This document shows, piece by piece, positions 28,117 through 35,416 of a DNA stretch of 57,310 bases. A program made the translations under genes and the position numbers. Each line of letters begins with the position of its first letter. Positions within the stretch are counted from its first letter, which is position 1. This DNA comes from Sphingomonadales bacterium Ga0077559 (lineage in GTDB: Bacteria; Pseudomonadota; Alphaproteobacteria; Sphingomonadales; Sphingomonadaceae): positions 1-57,310 of the forward strand of contig LNFK01000052.1 of the NCBI GenBank assembly GCA_001464315.1, written 5' to 3'. Below the pieces are notes generated by a model. It was not told the origin of the DNA. It searched no databases and saw only the letters and a program-made list of their open reading frames with translations.

Positions 28117-29292
28117 TTACTTCTTGAGCAACTTTGGCTTGACGACTTCGTCCGGGTTCAAGAACCCGCCAGCATACAGCACCACGCGTTCAGTGCCGTC
28201 GAGGCCTTCGGCAATGGTCAGACCATTTGCAGTGGTCGTCCCGACCTTGACTGGACGGCGCTTCACCTTGTTGTCCTTGCCGACGATATAGACAAAGCTG
28301 CCTTCGCGGCTTGTTTGGACAGCTGACTCAGGAAGGACTGGCGCAGTCGTTGCGCCAGCCTTGATTTCAACTGAGGCAAAACCGCCAGGGCGTAACGCGC
28401 GGTCAAATGGCAGCGAGATTCGTGCCATTCCCTGACGCGATGTTTCGTTGATCATCGGCGACACCTGCCAGATCGTTCCATTGAACTGCCGGTCGGTGCC
28501 CACCGGTGTAACGCTGGCAGGCACGCCTTCGGAGATCAGCGCAAGATCATCTTCGCTCAATGCCGCCTGCAATTCCATCTGGCCGTCTTGGGCCAGACGG
28601 AACAAGATGCCGCTGCCAGCCGAGACCGTCTGGCCGGTTTCAACATTGCGTTCCAAAACATAGCCCGACACCGGCGCGCGGATATCGAGGCGGGCATTGC
28701 GCGCGCGGGTTTCACCAAGTTGCGCGTTGGCAACATTAACGCGCGCACGTGCGGAGTCGCGGGTTGCAGTCTTGCGGTCCATGTCGGCTTTCGAAATGAA
28801 GCCTCGGTCAATCAACTGCGCCGCACGGTCGAGTTCGCTTTGCGCAAGCAGAAGGTCAGCGCGGGCAACACCGATCTGCGCTTCAAGCGCTGCGGCTTGC
28901 TGTATCTGAACTGAACGGTCGACACTGATGAGTACCTGACCCTGTTTTACCCAGTCACCGGCATCGACATAGACGCGGTTGACCTGTCCACCTTCGCCGA
29001 CAACCCCAACAGGAATTTCGCGGCGCGCGGCAAGTGTACCTGTAGCGTTGATCGCGCGCACCACGGTATCACGGCCTGGTGCGACAACGGTCACGGTTTG
29101 CGCCTGGCCAGCCTTGTCTTCGCCAGGCGTGGCTGCGGTTTTGCCGCCGCTGCCCATCATGAAATAAGCTGCCGCTCCAATGGCAACGATTGCCAAGACA
29201 ACCGCAGCGATAATTAAACGCCGACGCTTGCGCTGCCGATCGTCTTCCAGAATGCCGCCATCCAACGTGCCTATCGTTGTTTCGTAATTCAT
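28117..29292 (-). CDS. RND efflux periplasmic adaptor subunit
   Basis: A 391-residue membrane fusion protein. After a short cytoplasmic lead it has one membrane anchor (RLIIAAVVLAIVAIGAAAYF), then the half-lipoyl motif (PVGVVGEGGQVNRVYVDAGD, WVKQGQVLISVD), a coiled-coil hairpin (AAALEAQIGVARADLLLAQS through LGETRARNARL), the second lipoyl half (IRAPVSGYVLERNVETGQTV) and beta-barrel domains. It links the RND pump encoded next to an outer-membrane channel. I take the ATG at 29292 (MNYETTIGTLDGG) over the TTG at 29304. A sigma70-like promoter lies about 60 bp upstream. Confidence 0.9.
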   Translation of the reverse strand: MNYETTIGTLDGGILEDDRQRKRRRLIIAAVVLAIVAIGAAAYFMMGSGGKTAATPGEDKAGQAQTVTVVAPGRDTVVRAINATGTLAARREIPVGVVGEGGQVNRVYVDAGDWVKQGQVLISVDRSVQIQQAAALEAQIGVARADLLLAQSELDRAAQLIDRGFISKADMDRKTATRDSARARVNVANAQLGETRARNARLDIRAPVSGYVLERNVETGQTVSAGSGILFRLAQDGQMELQAALSEDDLALISEGVPASVTPVGTDRQFNGTIWQVSPMINETSRQGMARISLPFDRALRPGGFASVEIKAGATTAPVLPESAVQTSREGSFVYIVGKDNKVKRRPVKVGTTTANGLTIAEGLDGTERVVLYAGGFLNPDEVVKPKLLKK

Positions 29293-29353
29293 GTGCCAGT
29301 CCAAATTCTTCGGTTACGGGCCACGCGCGGCGCCCCTGATTTCAAGTCGCACT

Positions 29354-29382
29354 GTATTATCCAAATAAGTCACCCTCTGCAA
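29354..29382 (-). promoter_or_regulatory. sigma70-type promoter for the RND efflux operon
   Basis: On the minus strand TTGCAG (29377-29382) and TAATAC (29354-29359) are spaced by 17 bases. The expected start near 29347 leaves about 55 bases before the adaptor ATG. Confidence 0.5.
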
Positions 29383-29494
29383 GACGCAGTTTTAGAGCCG
29401 GATAATGTTGGCTATTTGGTATACGATACAGCAAAGCGAACGGGGCAACAATACAGACCGGCGGCAAATCTGTTCGACAAACGACTTAACGCAC

Positions 29495-29530
29495 ACAAAA
29501 AAGCCGCACAGATCGCTCTGCACGGCCTTA
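29495..29530 (-). terminator. Rho-independent terminator after glsB-like gene
   Basis: Read on the minus strand, GCCGTGCAGA, a GCGA loop and TCTGTGCGGC pair over 10 bp with two G-U wobbles (29503-29526). A run of six T follows. It lies 22 bp after the stop of the GlsB/YeaQ gene. Confidence 0.8.
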
Positions 29531-29547
29531 AAAATTTGAAAACTGAC

Positions 29548-29811
29548 TTAACGGACGCGGCCGCGTTGGACCAGATTGAGAATGCCCAATACAATCACTG
29601 CGCCGACAAAAGCCACGACCAGACCGGTGAGCGAGAATTCCTGCACACTGCCGACAATGCCGAATTGATTGGCGATTAGATTGCCGACCACCGAACCGAT
29701 ACAACCGGCGACAACGTTCCATATCACGCCCATAGAAGCATCGCGGCCCATGACCTTGCTAGCCAGCCAACCAGCGATACCGCCGACGATAATTGCGATA
29801 ATCCAACCCAT
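29548..29811 (-). CDS. GlsB/YeaQ/YmgE family stress membrane protein
   Basis: An 87-residue, three-helix Gly-rich membrane protein starting MGWIIAIIVGGIAGWLASKV and containing NVVAGCIGSVVGNLIANQFG. This is the GlsB/YeaQ/YmgE (transglycosylase-associated) family, usually induced by stress. The ATG has GGAGGA 7 bases upstream. A GGAAC-N16-CGTT promoter lies about 40 bp upstream and a terminator follows, so it is a one-gene general-stress unit. Molecular function is not known. Confidence 0.92.
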   Translation of the reverse strand: MGWIIAIIVGGIAGWLASKVMGRDASMGVIWNVVAGCIGSVVGNLIANQFGIVGSVQEFSLTGLVVAFVGAVIVLGILNLVQRGRVR

Positions 29812-29847
29812 GTTGATTCCTCCATTTTGACGTTCAACGGTGTCCTG

Positions 29848-29872
29848 AACGTGCCCAATGGATAACTGTTCC
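29848..29872 (-). promoter_or_regulatory. EcfG-type general stress promoter before glsB-like gene
   Basis: On the minus strand GGAAC (29868-29872) and CGTT (29848-29851) are separated by 16 bases, an exact match to the EcfG consensus. The target gene family is a known stress type, which strengthens the call. Confidence 0.75.
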
Positions 29873-29925
29873 CCGCGGGAATGCCAAATCGCAATTAGGT
29901 TTGGCGGATGTAAATTTCGGTCACC

Positions 29926-29956
29926 AACAAAAACCCCGCAATTTCTGCGGGGCTTT
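29926..29956 (-). terminator. Rho-independent terminator after sciP
   Basis: A stem CCCCGCA (29934-29940) and TGCGGGG (29946-29952) has a 5-base loop. It is flanked by an A run on the left and a T-rich run on the right, so it can work in both directions. On the minus strand it ends the sciP transcript 28 bp after its stop. Confidence 0.75.
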
Positions 29957-29979
29957 TGTAATCAGTAAATTAGGCCGAA

Positions 29980-30279
29980 TTAGTATTTTTGCTGGCGCTC
30001 GTACAGGTCACGATAATGCTGGATCCGCGTAACGCGCAATCCTGGCATGCCCGAACGATCTACCGCACGCTGCCACGACGCGAACTCTTCAAGTGTCAGG
30101 TCATAACGTTCGCACACATCGTTAATCGACAGCAGCCCGCCGTTGACCGCGGCGACAACTTCGGCCTTGCGACGCACGACCCACCGCGTTGTTCCAGCGG
30201 GGGGAAGGCTGGCCAGTGTCAGTGGTTCGCCCAAGGGACCAATGACCTGTGCTGGACGTATTTTCTGGTTCTCAATCAT
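29980..30279 (-). CDS. sciP: SciP/DUF1153, CtrA inhibitor
   Basis: A 99-residue helix-turn-helix protein. In Caulobacter, SciP binds DNA-bound CtrA and blocks recruitment of RNA polymerase at CtrA-activated promoters. The sequence shows the family core: VIGPLGEPLTLASLPPAGTT, RWVVRRKAEVVAAVNGGLLS, and DVCERYDLTLEEFASWQRAV, ending GLRVTRIQHYRDLYERQQ. Length and order match the family. The ATG overlaps the stop of an upstream small ORF (ATGA). A full CtrA-type box is found elsewhere in the window (46491), so the CtrA circuit is likely active in this organism. Confidence 0.92.
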   Translation of the reverse strand: MIENQKIRPAQVIGPLGEPLTLASLPPAGTTRWVVRRKAEVVAAVNGGLLSINDVCERYDLTLEEFASWQRAVDRSGMPGLRVTRIQHYRDLYERQQKY

Positions 30280-30641
30280 ATTTTCCTCGCTCCATGCCCC
30301 GCATGGGTTAACTGTTCCCCAGTTGCTCCATGCTCTAAATCATGGACTTTGATATTGGTTGAACCGGCGTGGTAAACGCCAGATTCAGATTTATGTTTCA
30401 TTTCCGGATCGCGCCAGAATGCGCCGCGAACCAGGACTTTCCGGCACCCGGCCTGTGCAAAATAATGGATACGTTGTTCTGCCGCATCCCCCTTTTGCTG
30501 AACTGCAGTCTCGGCCTGCCGTACAGCACGCACGGTCCGGCTGCCTGTTTGCCGAGCGATCGCGGCCGCAAGCATTGCCTGGTAACCGGATTGGGCGACC
30601 GAATCCTGACGCTGCGCAAAATGGGGAAATGTCATTTCCAT
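30276..30641 (-). CDS. Hypothetical protein coupled to sciP
   Basis: A 121-residue frame starting at an ATG with AGGGGGG upstream and ending in a TGA that overlaps the sciP start codon (ATGA). The first part (QAMLAAAIARQTGSRTVRAV then RQAETAVQQKGDAAEQRIHY) looks helical and protein-like, with G-rich first codon positions. The last third (HDLEHGATGEQLTHAGHGAR) looks less so. No family is recognised. A plus-strand frame over the same bases is less convincing. The overlap with sciP and the ribosome binding site favour a real gene. Confidence 0.42.
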   Translation of the reverse strand: MEMTFPHFAQRQDSVAQSGYQAMLAAAIARQTGSRTVRAVRQAETAVQQKGDAAEQRIHYFAQAGCRKVLVRGAFWRDPEMKHKSESGVYHAGSTNIKVHDLEHGATGEQLTHAGHGARKI

Positions 30642-30808
30642 GACACCCCCCTAGCGTTACATCATATAACAGCGGGTAAAGGCGAAATTCAGATGATGTT
30701 AGCCGAGGTTAACGGCAATTATCATTTCTGTGCGGCGTCTGTATCATTTCGAGAAATGTCCACGCAAAACTGGCAATTCCAAGCGGTTGCAGTTATGACC
30801 GCTGTCAA

Positions 30809-31933
30809 ATGATTGACAATATTTATCACGCAGATTTTCAACTCGGTGCCGATCTTTCGGGAAAAAGAATCGTTGTTGCCATGTCCGGCGGAGTTGATTC
30901 GTCGGTCGTTGCGGCTTTGGCTGCACGCACCGGCGCGGAAACCATTGGCGTTACGTTGCAACTGTACGATCACGGGAGCGCGGTAAAGCGGGCAGGGGCC
31001 TGTTGCGCGGGGCAAGACATCCGTGATGCGCGGGCGGTCGCCGACAGACTGGGCATCGCGCATTATGTTTTCGATCATGAAAGCCGCTTTCGCGAATCGG
31101 TGATCGACCATTTTGCTGACGAATATATGGCTGGGCGGACGCCCATCCCTTGCGTGCGCTGTAATATGGGAGTGAAGTTCACTGACTTGTTCCGGCTGGC
31201 GAAGGAACTCGGCGCTGATTGTCTGGCGACTGGACATTATGTTCGCCGATTCGAAGGACCGCAAGGCGCCGAGCTCCACCGCGCCGCTGATCCGGCCCGG
31301 GACCAGAGCTATTTCCTGTTTGCAACCACGCAGGACCAGCTTGAATATCTACGCTTTCCATTGGGGGGAATGCCGAAAGCCCAAGTGCGGACGATCGCGC
31401 AGGAAATGGGGCTGGTAGTCGCAATGAAGCCCGATAGTCAGGATATCTGTTTCGTCCCCGATGGCGATTATGCCAGCGTCGTTCGCAAAATTAGGCCCGA
31501 TGCCGACACCTGCGGCGACATCGTCCACCTCGATGGCCGCGTGCTGGGACAGCATAAAGGCATGATTCACTTTACCGTCGGCCAGCGCAAAGGGCTTGAA
31601 GTGGGCGGGCAGCCGATGCCGCTTTATGTGATCCGTCTTGAGCCTGCGACCCAGCGAGTCATAGTTGGCCCGCGTGAAGCTTTGGCGGTCGACGCGGCTC
31701 GCGTGGTCGATGCGAACTGGCTGGGCGATGTCCAAGGCCGTAAGATCATGGCCAAGGTCCGTTCAATGGCCAAGCCGGTCGCGGCGACAATAGATGGCGA
31801 GTGGCTTCGCTTTGCCACCGCCGAATATGGCGTTGCGCCGGGACAGGCGGCTGTGTTTTATGACGGCGATCGCGTGCTCGGGGGTGGGTGGATTGAGGAA
31901 ACCGAGGCGGCAATGATCGACGTTGCTGCCTAG
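30809..31933 (+). CDS. mnmA: tRNA-specific 2-thiouridylase MnmA
   Basis: Transfers sulfur to U34 of Glu, Gln and Lys tRNAs. The 374-residue protein has the PP-loop [16 protein letters not shown] (about residue 27), TLQLYDHG, the first catalytic Cys in [27 protein letters not shown], the second Cys region [15 protein letters not shown], and a C-terminal barrel with [10 protein letters not shown] and [19 protein letters not shown]. The ATG at 30809 gives a slightly long N-terminus without a clear ribosome binding site. It is followed 20 bp later by a small membrane-protein gene. Confidence 0.96.
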   Translation: MIDNIYHADFQLGADLSGKRIVVAMSGGVDSSVVAALAARTGAETIGVTLQLYDHGSAVKRAGACCAGQDIRDARAVADRLGIAHYVFDHESRFRESVIDHFADEYMAGRTPIPCVRCNMGVKFTDLFRLAKELGADCLATGHYVRRFEGPQGAELHRAADPARDQSYFLFATTQDQLEYLRFPLGGMPKAQVRTIAQEMGLVVAMKPDSQDICFVPDGDYASVVRKIRPDADTCGDIVHLDGRVLGQHKGMIHFTVGQRKGLEVGGQPMPLYVIRLEPATQRVIVGPREALAVDAARVVDANWLGDVQGRKIMAKVRSMAKPVAATIDGEWLRFATAEYGVAPGQAAVFYDGDRVLGGGWIEETEAAMIDVAA

Positions 31934-31953
31934 CGCGGGCTTTTGGGGGGCAT

Positions 31954-32490
31954 ATGGAATTTACCGAACTGCAGCGCGATATGTGCAGGGCTTATGTTAA
32001 CGGAGGACTTGGGGTCCTTGTGTCGGGCATCGTGTGGATCGTTGCGGGATTGGTAACCCAGAATATTTCGCTCCAAGCTGGCATGGTGGCCTTGTTCTTC
32101 GGCGGGATGGCGATTCATCCGTTGTCGCTGCTTATGGAAAAGCTCATTTACAAACGGGAAAAGGCCATTGGGTCGAACCCGCTTGAAATGCTGGCGCTAC
32201 AAACGACGCCGTTTCTGATTGTCGGACTCGTTATTGGGTTTGTTGTCAGTGACACCCACGCCAACTGGTTCTTCCCGATTGCCTTGCTCGCGGTTGGCGC
32301 GCGCTATCTCGTGTTTCAGACAATATACGGCATTCCGCATTATATCATTCTGGGCGCGGTGCTGATTGCCGTCGGTTTTGTGTCGATTTGGTTTTTGCAG
32401 CTGCCGCCATATCAGGTGGCGATTGCGGGCGGCACTATCGAATTGCTGTTTTCCGCTGCAATCTTGCGTCGACCAGAACGCAAGAATTAA
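31954..32490 (+). CDS. DUF7010-like multi-spanning membrane protein
   Basis: A 178-residue protein with about five or six hydrophobic segments. It starts MEFTELQRDMCRAYVNGGLG and continues VLVSGIVWIVAGLV. The segments GGMAIHPLSLLMEKLIYKRE and NPLEMLALQTTPFLIVGLV suggest the DUF7010 family of integral membrane proteins; this assignment is from memory and not secure. It follows mnmA closely on the same strand. Its TAA interlocks with the stop of the convergent gene (TTAA). Confidence 0.7.
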   Translation: MEFTELQRDMCRAYVNGGLGVLVSGIVWIVAGLVTQNISLQAGMVALFFGGMAIHPLSLLMEKLIYKREKAIGSNPLEMLALQTTPFLIVGLVIGFVVSDTHANWFFPIALLAVGARYLVFQTIYGIPHYIILGAVLIAVGFVSIWFLQLPPYQVAIAGGTIELLFSAAILRRPERKN

Positions 32491-32861
32491 AGCGCTTCCA
32501 TCTCGGCTTCGTTCAATTGCACGCACCCGAAAGCACCGCGCCGTTCGGCTACAGCTTCGGCGAGAAACAGTACCGATGCAGTGACCCGCTTGTTTTTAGG
32601 ATCGTCGGAAAGGCCAACCATTTCCATGCCCGCTTCCTTGTCCGTTTCGCACGACGCCATGTCGCGGCCTTCGATATAACGGCACGAACAGGTGATATGC
32701 GCACCATAAGCCGCGCCAACGCGGGCCTGACCTTTGATGCTGTTCCAGTTCCACACCAGCCACAATGCCGCAAGCGCCAGTAGTGCCAATGCCACGAGCT
32801 TGGCATTGCGCCATTTCTTTGAAGGTGCTTTTCGGGGCAGGGTAGAAGTTGCGGTTGCCAT
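32487..32861 (-). CDS. Hypothetical single-pass membrane protein with periplasmic Cys pair
   Basis: A 124-residue protein. The start is the ATG at 32861 (MATATSTLPRKAPSKKWRNA), with GGAGGG just upstream. One membrane helix (KLVALALLALAALWLVW) is followed by a periplasmic domain with GAHITCSCRYIEGRDMASCE, so at least three nearby cysteines, and VTASVLFLAEAVAERRGAFG. I do not recognise a family. The Cys cluster could bind metal or form a disulfide. It is divergent from a lipoprotein serine hydrolase gene, with only 31 bp between the two ATGs. Confidence 0.7.
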   Translation of the reverse strand: MATATSTLPRKAPSKKWRNAKLVALALLALAALWLVWNWNSIKGQARVGAAYGAHITCSCRYIEGRDMASCETDKEAGMEMVGLSDDPKNKRVTASVLFLAEAVAERRGAFGCVQLNEAEMEAL

Positions 32862-32892
32862 TGGCCCTCCAGTTGGTGCATCGGTGCGCGCC

Positions 32893-34032
32893 ATGCCTAG
32901 AAACAAATTCCGTCCCGCCGCAACCGCTTTTTATGGCCTCGCCGCTTTGGCGATTGCCGGATGTGCAAAGCAACCCCCTGCAAAGCCCATCGAACCCGGG
33001 CAATCGATGATCGCTGACGATGCGGTGGTGAGCAAGGAACGGCTGGCCGAGACTATCGCGCCGTTTTTTGAGGATCCGGCTGTTGGGGAAACCCGGGCTT
33101 TGGTTGTGATGCAAGGCGGGCGAGTGGTCGCCGAGCGATATGCGCCGGGCTATGGTCCCGACACGCGCCTTATCAGCTGGTCGATGGCAAAGAGCGTGAC
33201 CGCGACTTTGGTCGGGCTGATGATTGCCGATGGGCGCCTCGCGCTCGACGAGCCAGCACCGGTGCCCGAATGGCAAACCCCTGGCGACCCGCGCGCAAAA
33301 ATCACCATCCGGCACTTACTGCATATGTCGTCGGGCCTCGATCACACCGAAATGGCCGAAGGCGATGTCGAAATTTTCGATGCCGACACCCCGCAAATGC
33401 TTTTTCTCGATGGGCGGGAAAACGTCGCGCGCTATGCCGAGGGTCGCCCAATGGAGGCAGAGCCGGGCGAAAAGTTCGAATATAGCAGCGCGACGAGCAA
33501 CATCCTCGCCGATATCATGACCCGCTCGCTGACCCCAAGCAAAGACCCCGAAGTCCGCCGTGACGCAATGCTCGAATACGCGCGTGGGCGATTGTTCGAG
33601 CCTTTGGGCATGAGCAGCGCATTTATCGAATTCGATCGCAATGGCACGATGCTCGGCGGGAGTATCATTCATGCCACGGCCCGGGATTGGGCGAAATTCG
33701 GTGAATTTCTGCGCAACAACGGATCGGTACGTGCAGCGCAGTTGTTACCAACCAGTTGGACGCGTTTCATGAAAACGCCGAGCAAGACTGACAACAGCTA
33801 TGGCGGGCATATCTGGCTCAACCGGAAGCGCAACGATGGCCGCGATCAGGTATTATTTCCGGACAAAGCGCCGTCCGATGTTTTCGCCGCGCTGGGGCAT
33901 CTTGGGCAGTTCGTGGTGATATCGCCGCAGCACCGGCTGACGATTGTAAGGCTGGGCAATACGCAGGACGATCAGCTTGACCCGATTGATGATCAGTTGG
34001 CGAAGCTGATTTCGATATTTCCCAAGGGTTAG
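32893..34032 (+). CDS. Lipoprotein serine hydrolase, beta-lactamase class C-like
   Basis: A 379-residue protein of the beta-lactamase/esterase family. A lipoprotein signal (MPRNKFRPAATAFYGLAALA, then IAGC) places it in the envelope. The nucleophile motif is SWSMAKSVTATLVGLMIADG (SxxK with Ser/Lys), EYSSATSN holds the likely catalytic Tyr, and GHLGQFVVISPQHRLTIVRL gives the C-terminal H-x-G. Most relatives are peptidases or esterases rather than true beta-lactamases; substrate unknown. The ATG at 32893 is preferred over far upstream starts. Its TAG interlocks with the stop of the convergent DUF3297 gene (TTAG). Confidence 0.85.
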   Translation: MPRNKFRPAATAFYGLAALAIAGCAKQPPAKPIEPGQSMIADDAVVSKERLAETIAPFFEDPAVGETRALVVMQGGRVVAERYAPGYGPDTRLISWSMAKSVTATLVGLMIADGRLALDEPAPVPEWQTPGDPRAKITIRHLLHMSSGLDHTEMAEGDVEIFDADTPQMLFLDGRENVARYAEGRPMEAEPGEKFEYSSATSNILADIMTRSLTPSKDPEVRRDAMLEYARGRLFEPLGMSSAFIEFDRNGTMLGGSIIHATARDWAKFGEFLRNNGSVRAAQLLPTSWTRFMKTPSKTDNSYGGHIWLNRKRNDGRDQVLFPDKAPSDVFAALGHLGQFVVISPQHRLTIVRLGNTQDDQLDPIDDQLAKLISIFPKG

Positions 34033-34319
34033 GTTTTAGCCACCGGAGCGTCGTCGCCGAGGTCTTCATACCACGCCTCGACCGGGCCGCTCAGTTTCAG
34101 CAACAGCGGATTACCCTTGCGGTCGCGCGCCTTGCCCGCCTGAACCTTGATCCAGCCTTCGGAAATGCAATATTCTTCGACAGTCGTGCGCTTTTCGCCC
34201 TTGAAACGAATGCCAATGCCGCGTGCCAGCTTATCGCCATCGAAATGCGGGTTCGCCGGGTGGATTGAAAGATGGTCGGGCGGGGTATCGGTCCCGGCTG
34301 TTGTTGGTTCGTCAGTCAT
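34029..34319 (-). CDS. DUF3297 family protein
   Basis: A 96-residue soluble protein. The start is the ATG at 34319 (MTDEPTTAGTDTPPDHLSIH). The body LARGIGIRFKGEKRTTVEEY, CISEGWIKVQAGKARDRKGN and LLLKLSGPVEAWYED is the DUF3297 pattern, a small alphaproteobacterial family of unknown function. It is in line with the DUF4424 gene upstream, 41 bp away. Confidence 0.85.
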   Translation of the reverse strand: MTDEPTTAGTDTPPDHLSIHPANPHFDGDKLARGIGIRFKGEKRTTVEEYCISEGWIKVQAGKARDRKGNPLLLKLSGPVEAWYEDLGDDAPVAKT

Positions 34320-34360
34320 GGCCGCGCCTTTGCCGCAAAGGCCCGCGCTTGGCAAGTTGC

Positions 34361-35386
34361 CTAGCTCTTCTCGGGATCGAAAAATTCGACGATCAGGATA
34401 TCGAGGTCGGCGGCGGGTTCATAATTGGTTTTCCGCATTTCAAACCGCGTCGGGCTGATTTTTCTCACGCCTGTTCCGCAGAAGCTCATCAAATTTTCAG
34501 GTTTATCCTTGTCGATCACTAGGCGAAAATCCTTGATTGGCCCCTTCCAGTTCGCGCCCGATTTCAGCACATAGCTGACCCAGTGCTCCATGTGAGGCAC
34601 ACCGGAATAATCAGCACCCTTGGCGTTATAGCTCTTCAGTTTCGTCGCATAGGCCTTGTCGAAACCGGTCAGGAACGCTTTGTCGATGCAATATTGCTTG
34701 GCATAATCAGCGAACCGCATTTCTGGATTTTTGCGATATTCGGCAACTAATGCGCCTCCGACACTACCGCCCGCGACGGGCATATATTCATGCTCGACAG
34801 TGATCGTTTTGCCAGCAGGAAATATCTGCTTGCGGGTAATATGCGTGACCAGTTGCCAAGCGGGTTCAACCGACTTGGGGTCGTCCTTTGGGCGTCGCAG
34901 CAAGCCTTCCTTAAGCGCCGCTGCTTTCTGCTTTTCGGGCAGCCCGATCAGCCTCTCCATAAATTCGTAGTTTTCCCAGTAAGCGACTGGCCAACCAAGC
35001 TGCTCCAATCGCACAGAAACATCCTTGCCGCCCACCTCGACGCGGTCGACGCGAGTGAGCATCGCGGCTTTGCCGTCGACCTTGGTACTGAAGCGTAGGT
35101 TGTTCCAGTCGGGATAGCCTTGCTCGCTCAGATACGGCGCGATGCCCCACGGGAGGGGCGGCAACGGGAACGAGACAAGCGTTTCTACATCCTTGTTGCT
35201 GCGGTTGGTGAAACGATATTTGACCTTTACCAACCCCCGCGAAACGAACAGGTCTTCGCTGTCTATGCTAATCGCGTTATTTTGAGTAAGTTCCAACCCA
35301 CCGACGCCGACTGCGGCACTACTATCGTTGGCGGACGCGCTGGGCGTTAGAGCTAGCAGAGCAATAGTTGCGATAATTCTCTTCAT
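34361..35386 (-). CDS. Exported DUF4424 family protein
   Basis: A 341-residue secreted protein with a signal peptide (MKRIIATIALLALTPSASA). The body begins NDSSAAVGVGGLELTQNNAI and has SIDSEDLFVSRGLVKVKYRF and TNRSNKDVETLVSFPLPPL, characteristic of DUF4424. A C-terminal KISPTRFEMRKTNYEPAADL then DILIVEF completes the usual domain. Function is unknown; relatives are periplasmic. The ATG at 35386 is used because the signal peptide starts there; the frame upstream to 35716 is not credible. It is divergent from the YhiN-type flavoprotein gene 31 bp away. Confidence 0.85.
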   Translation of the reverse strand: MKRIIATIALLALTPSASANDSSAAVGVGGLELTQNNAISIDSEDLFVSRGLVKVKYRFTNRSNKDVETLVSFPLPPLPWGIAPYLSEQGYPDWNNLRFSTKVDGKAAMLTRVDRVEVGGKDVSVRLEQLGWPVAYWENYEFMERLIGLPEKQKAAALKEGLLRRPKDDPKSVEPAWQLVTHITRKQIFPAGKTITVEHEYMPVAGGSVGGALVAEYRKNPEMRFADYAKQYCIDKAFLTGFDKAYATKLKSYNAKGADYSGVPHMEHWVSYVLKSGANWKGPIKDFRLVIDKDKPENLMSFCGTGVRKISPTRFEMRKTNYEPAADLDILIVEFFDPEKS

Positions 35387-35416
35387 GTCTGATGTATGCC
35401 ATGCCAAAGGCTCTGA

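Noticed and set aside
30301-30325. A GGAAC on the minus strand upstream of sciP
   Set aside because: GGAAC is present but no CGTT follows at 16 or 17 bases, so it is not an EcfG promoter.
30359-30643. A 94-codon plus-strand frame opposite the ORF coupled to sciP
   Set aside because: It has no ribosome binding site and weak composition; the minus-strand frame fits the sciP overlap and coding bias better.
30680-30720. A possible CtrA box near TTAG...TTAA
   Set aside because: The half-sites are spaced by 6 bases and the first reads TTAG, so it does not meet the TTAA-N7-TTAA consensus.
32734-32892. Longer start for the beta-lactamase-like lipoprotein
   Set aside because: The added residues would overlap the divergent gene and hide the lipoprotein signal, which begins at 32893.
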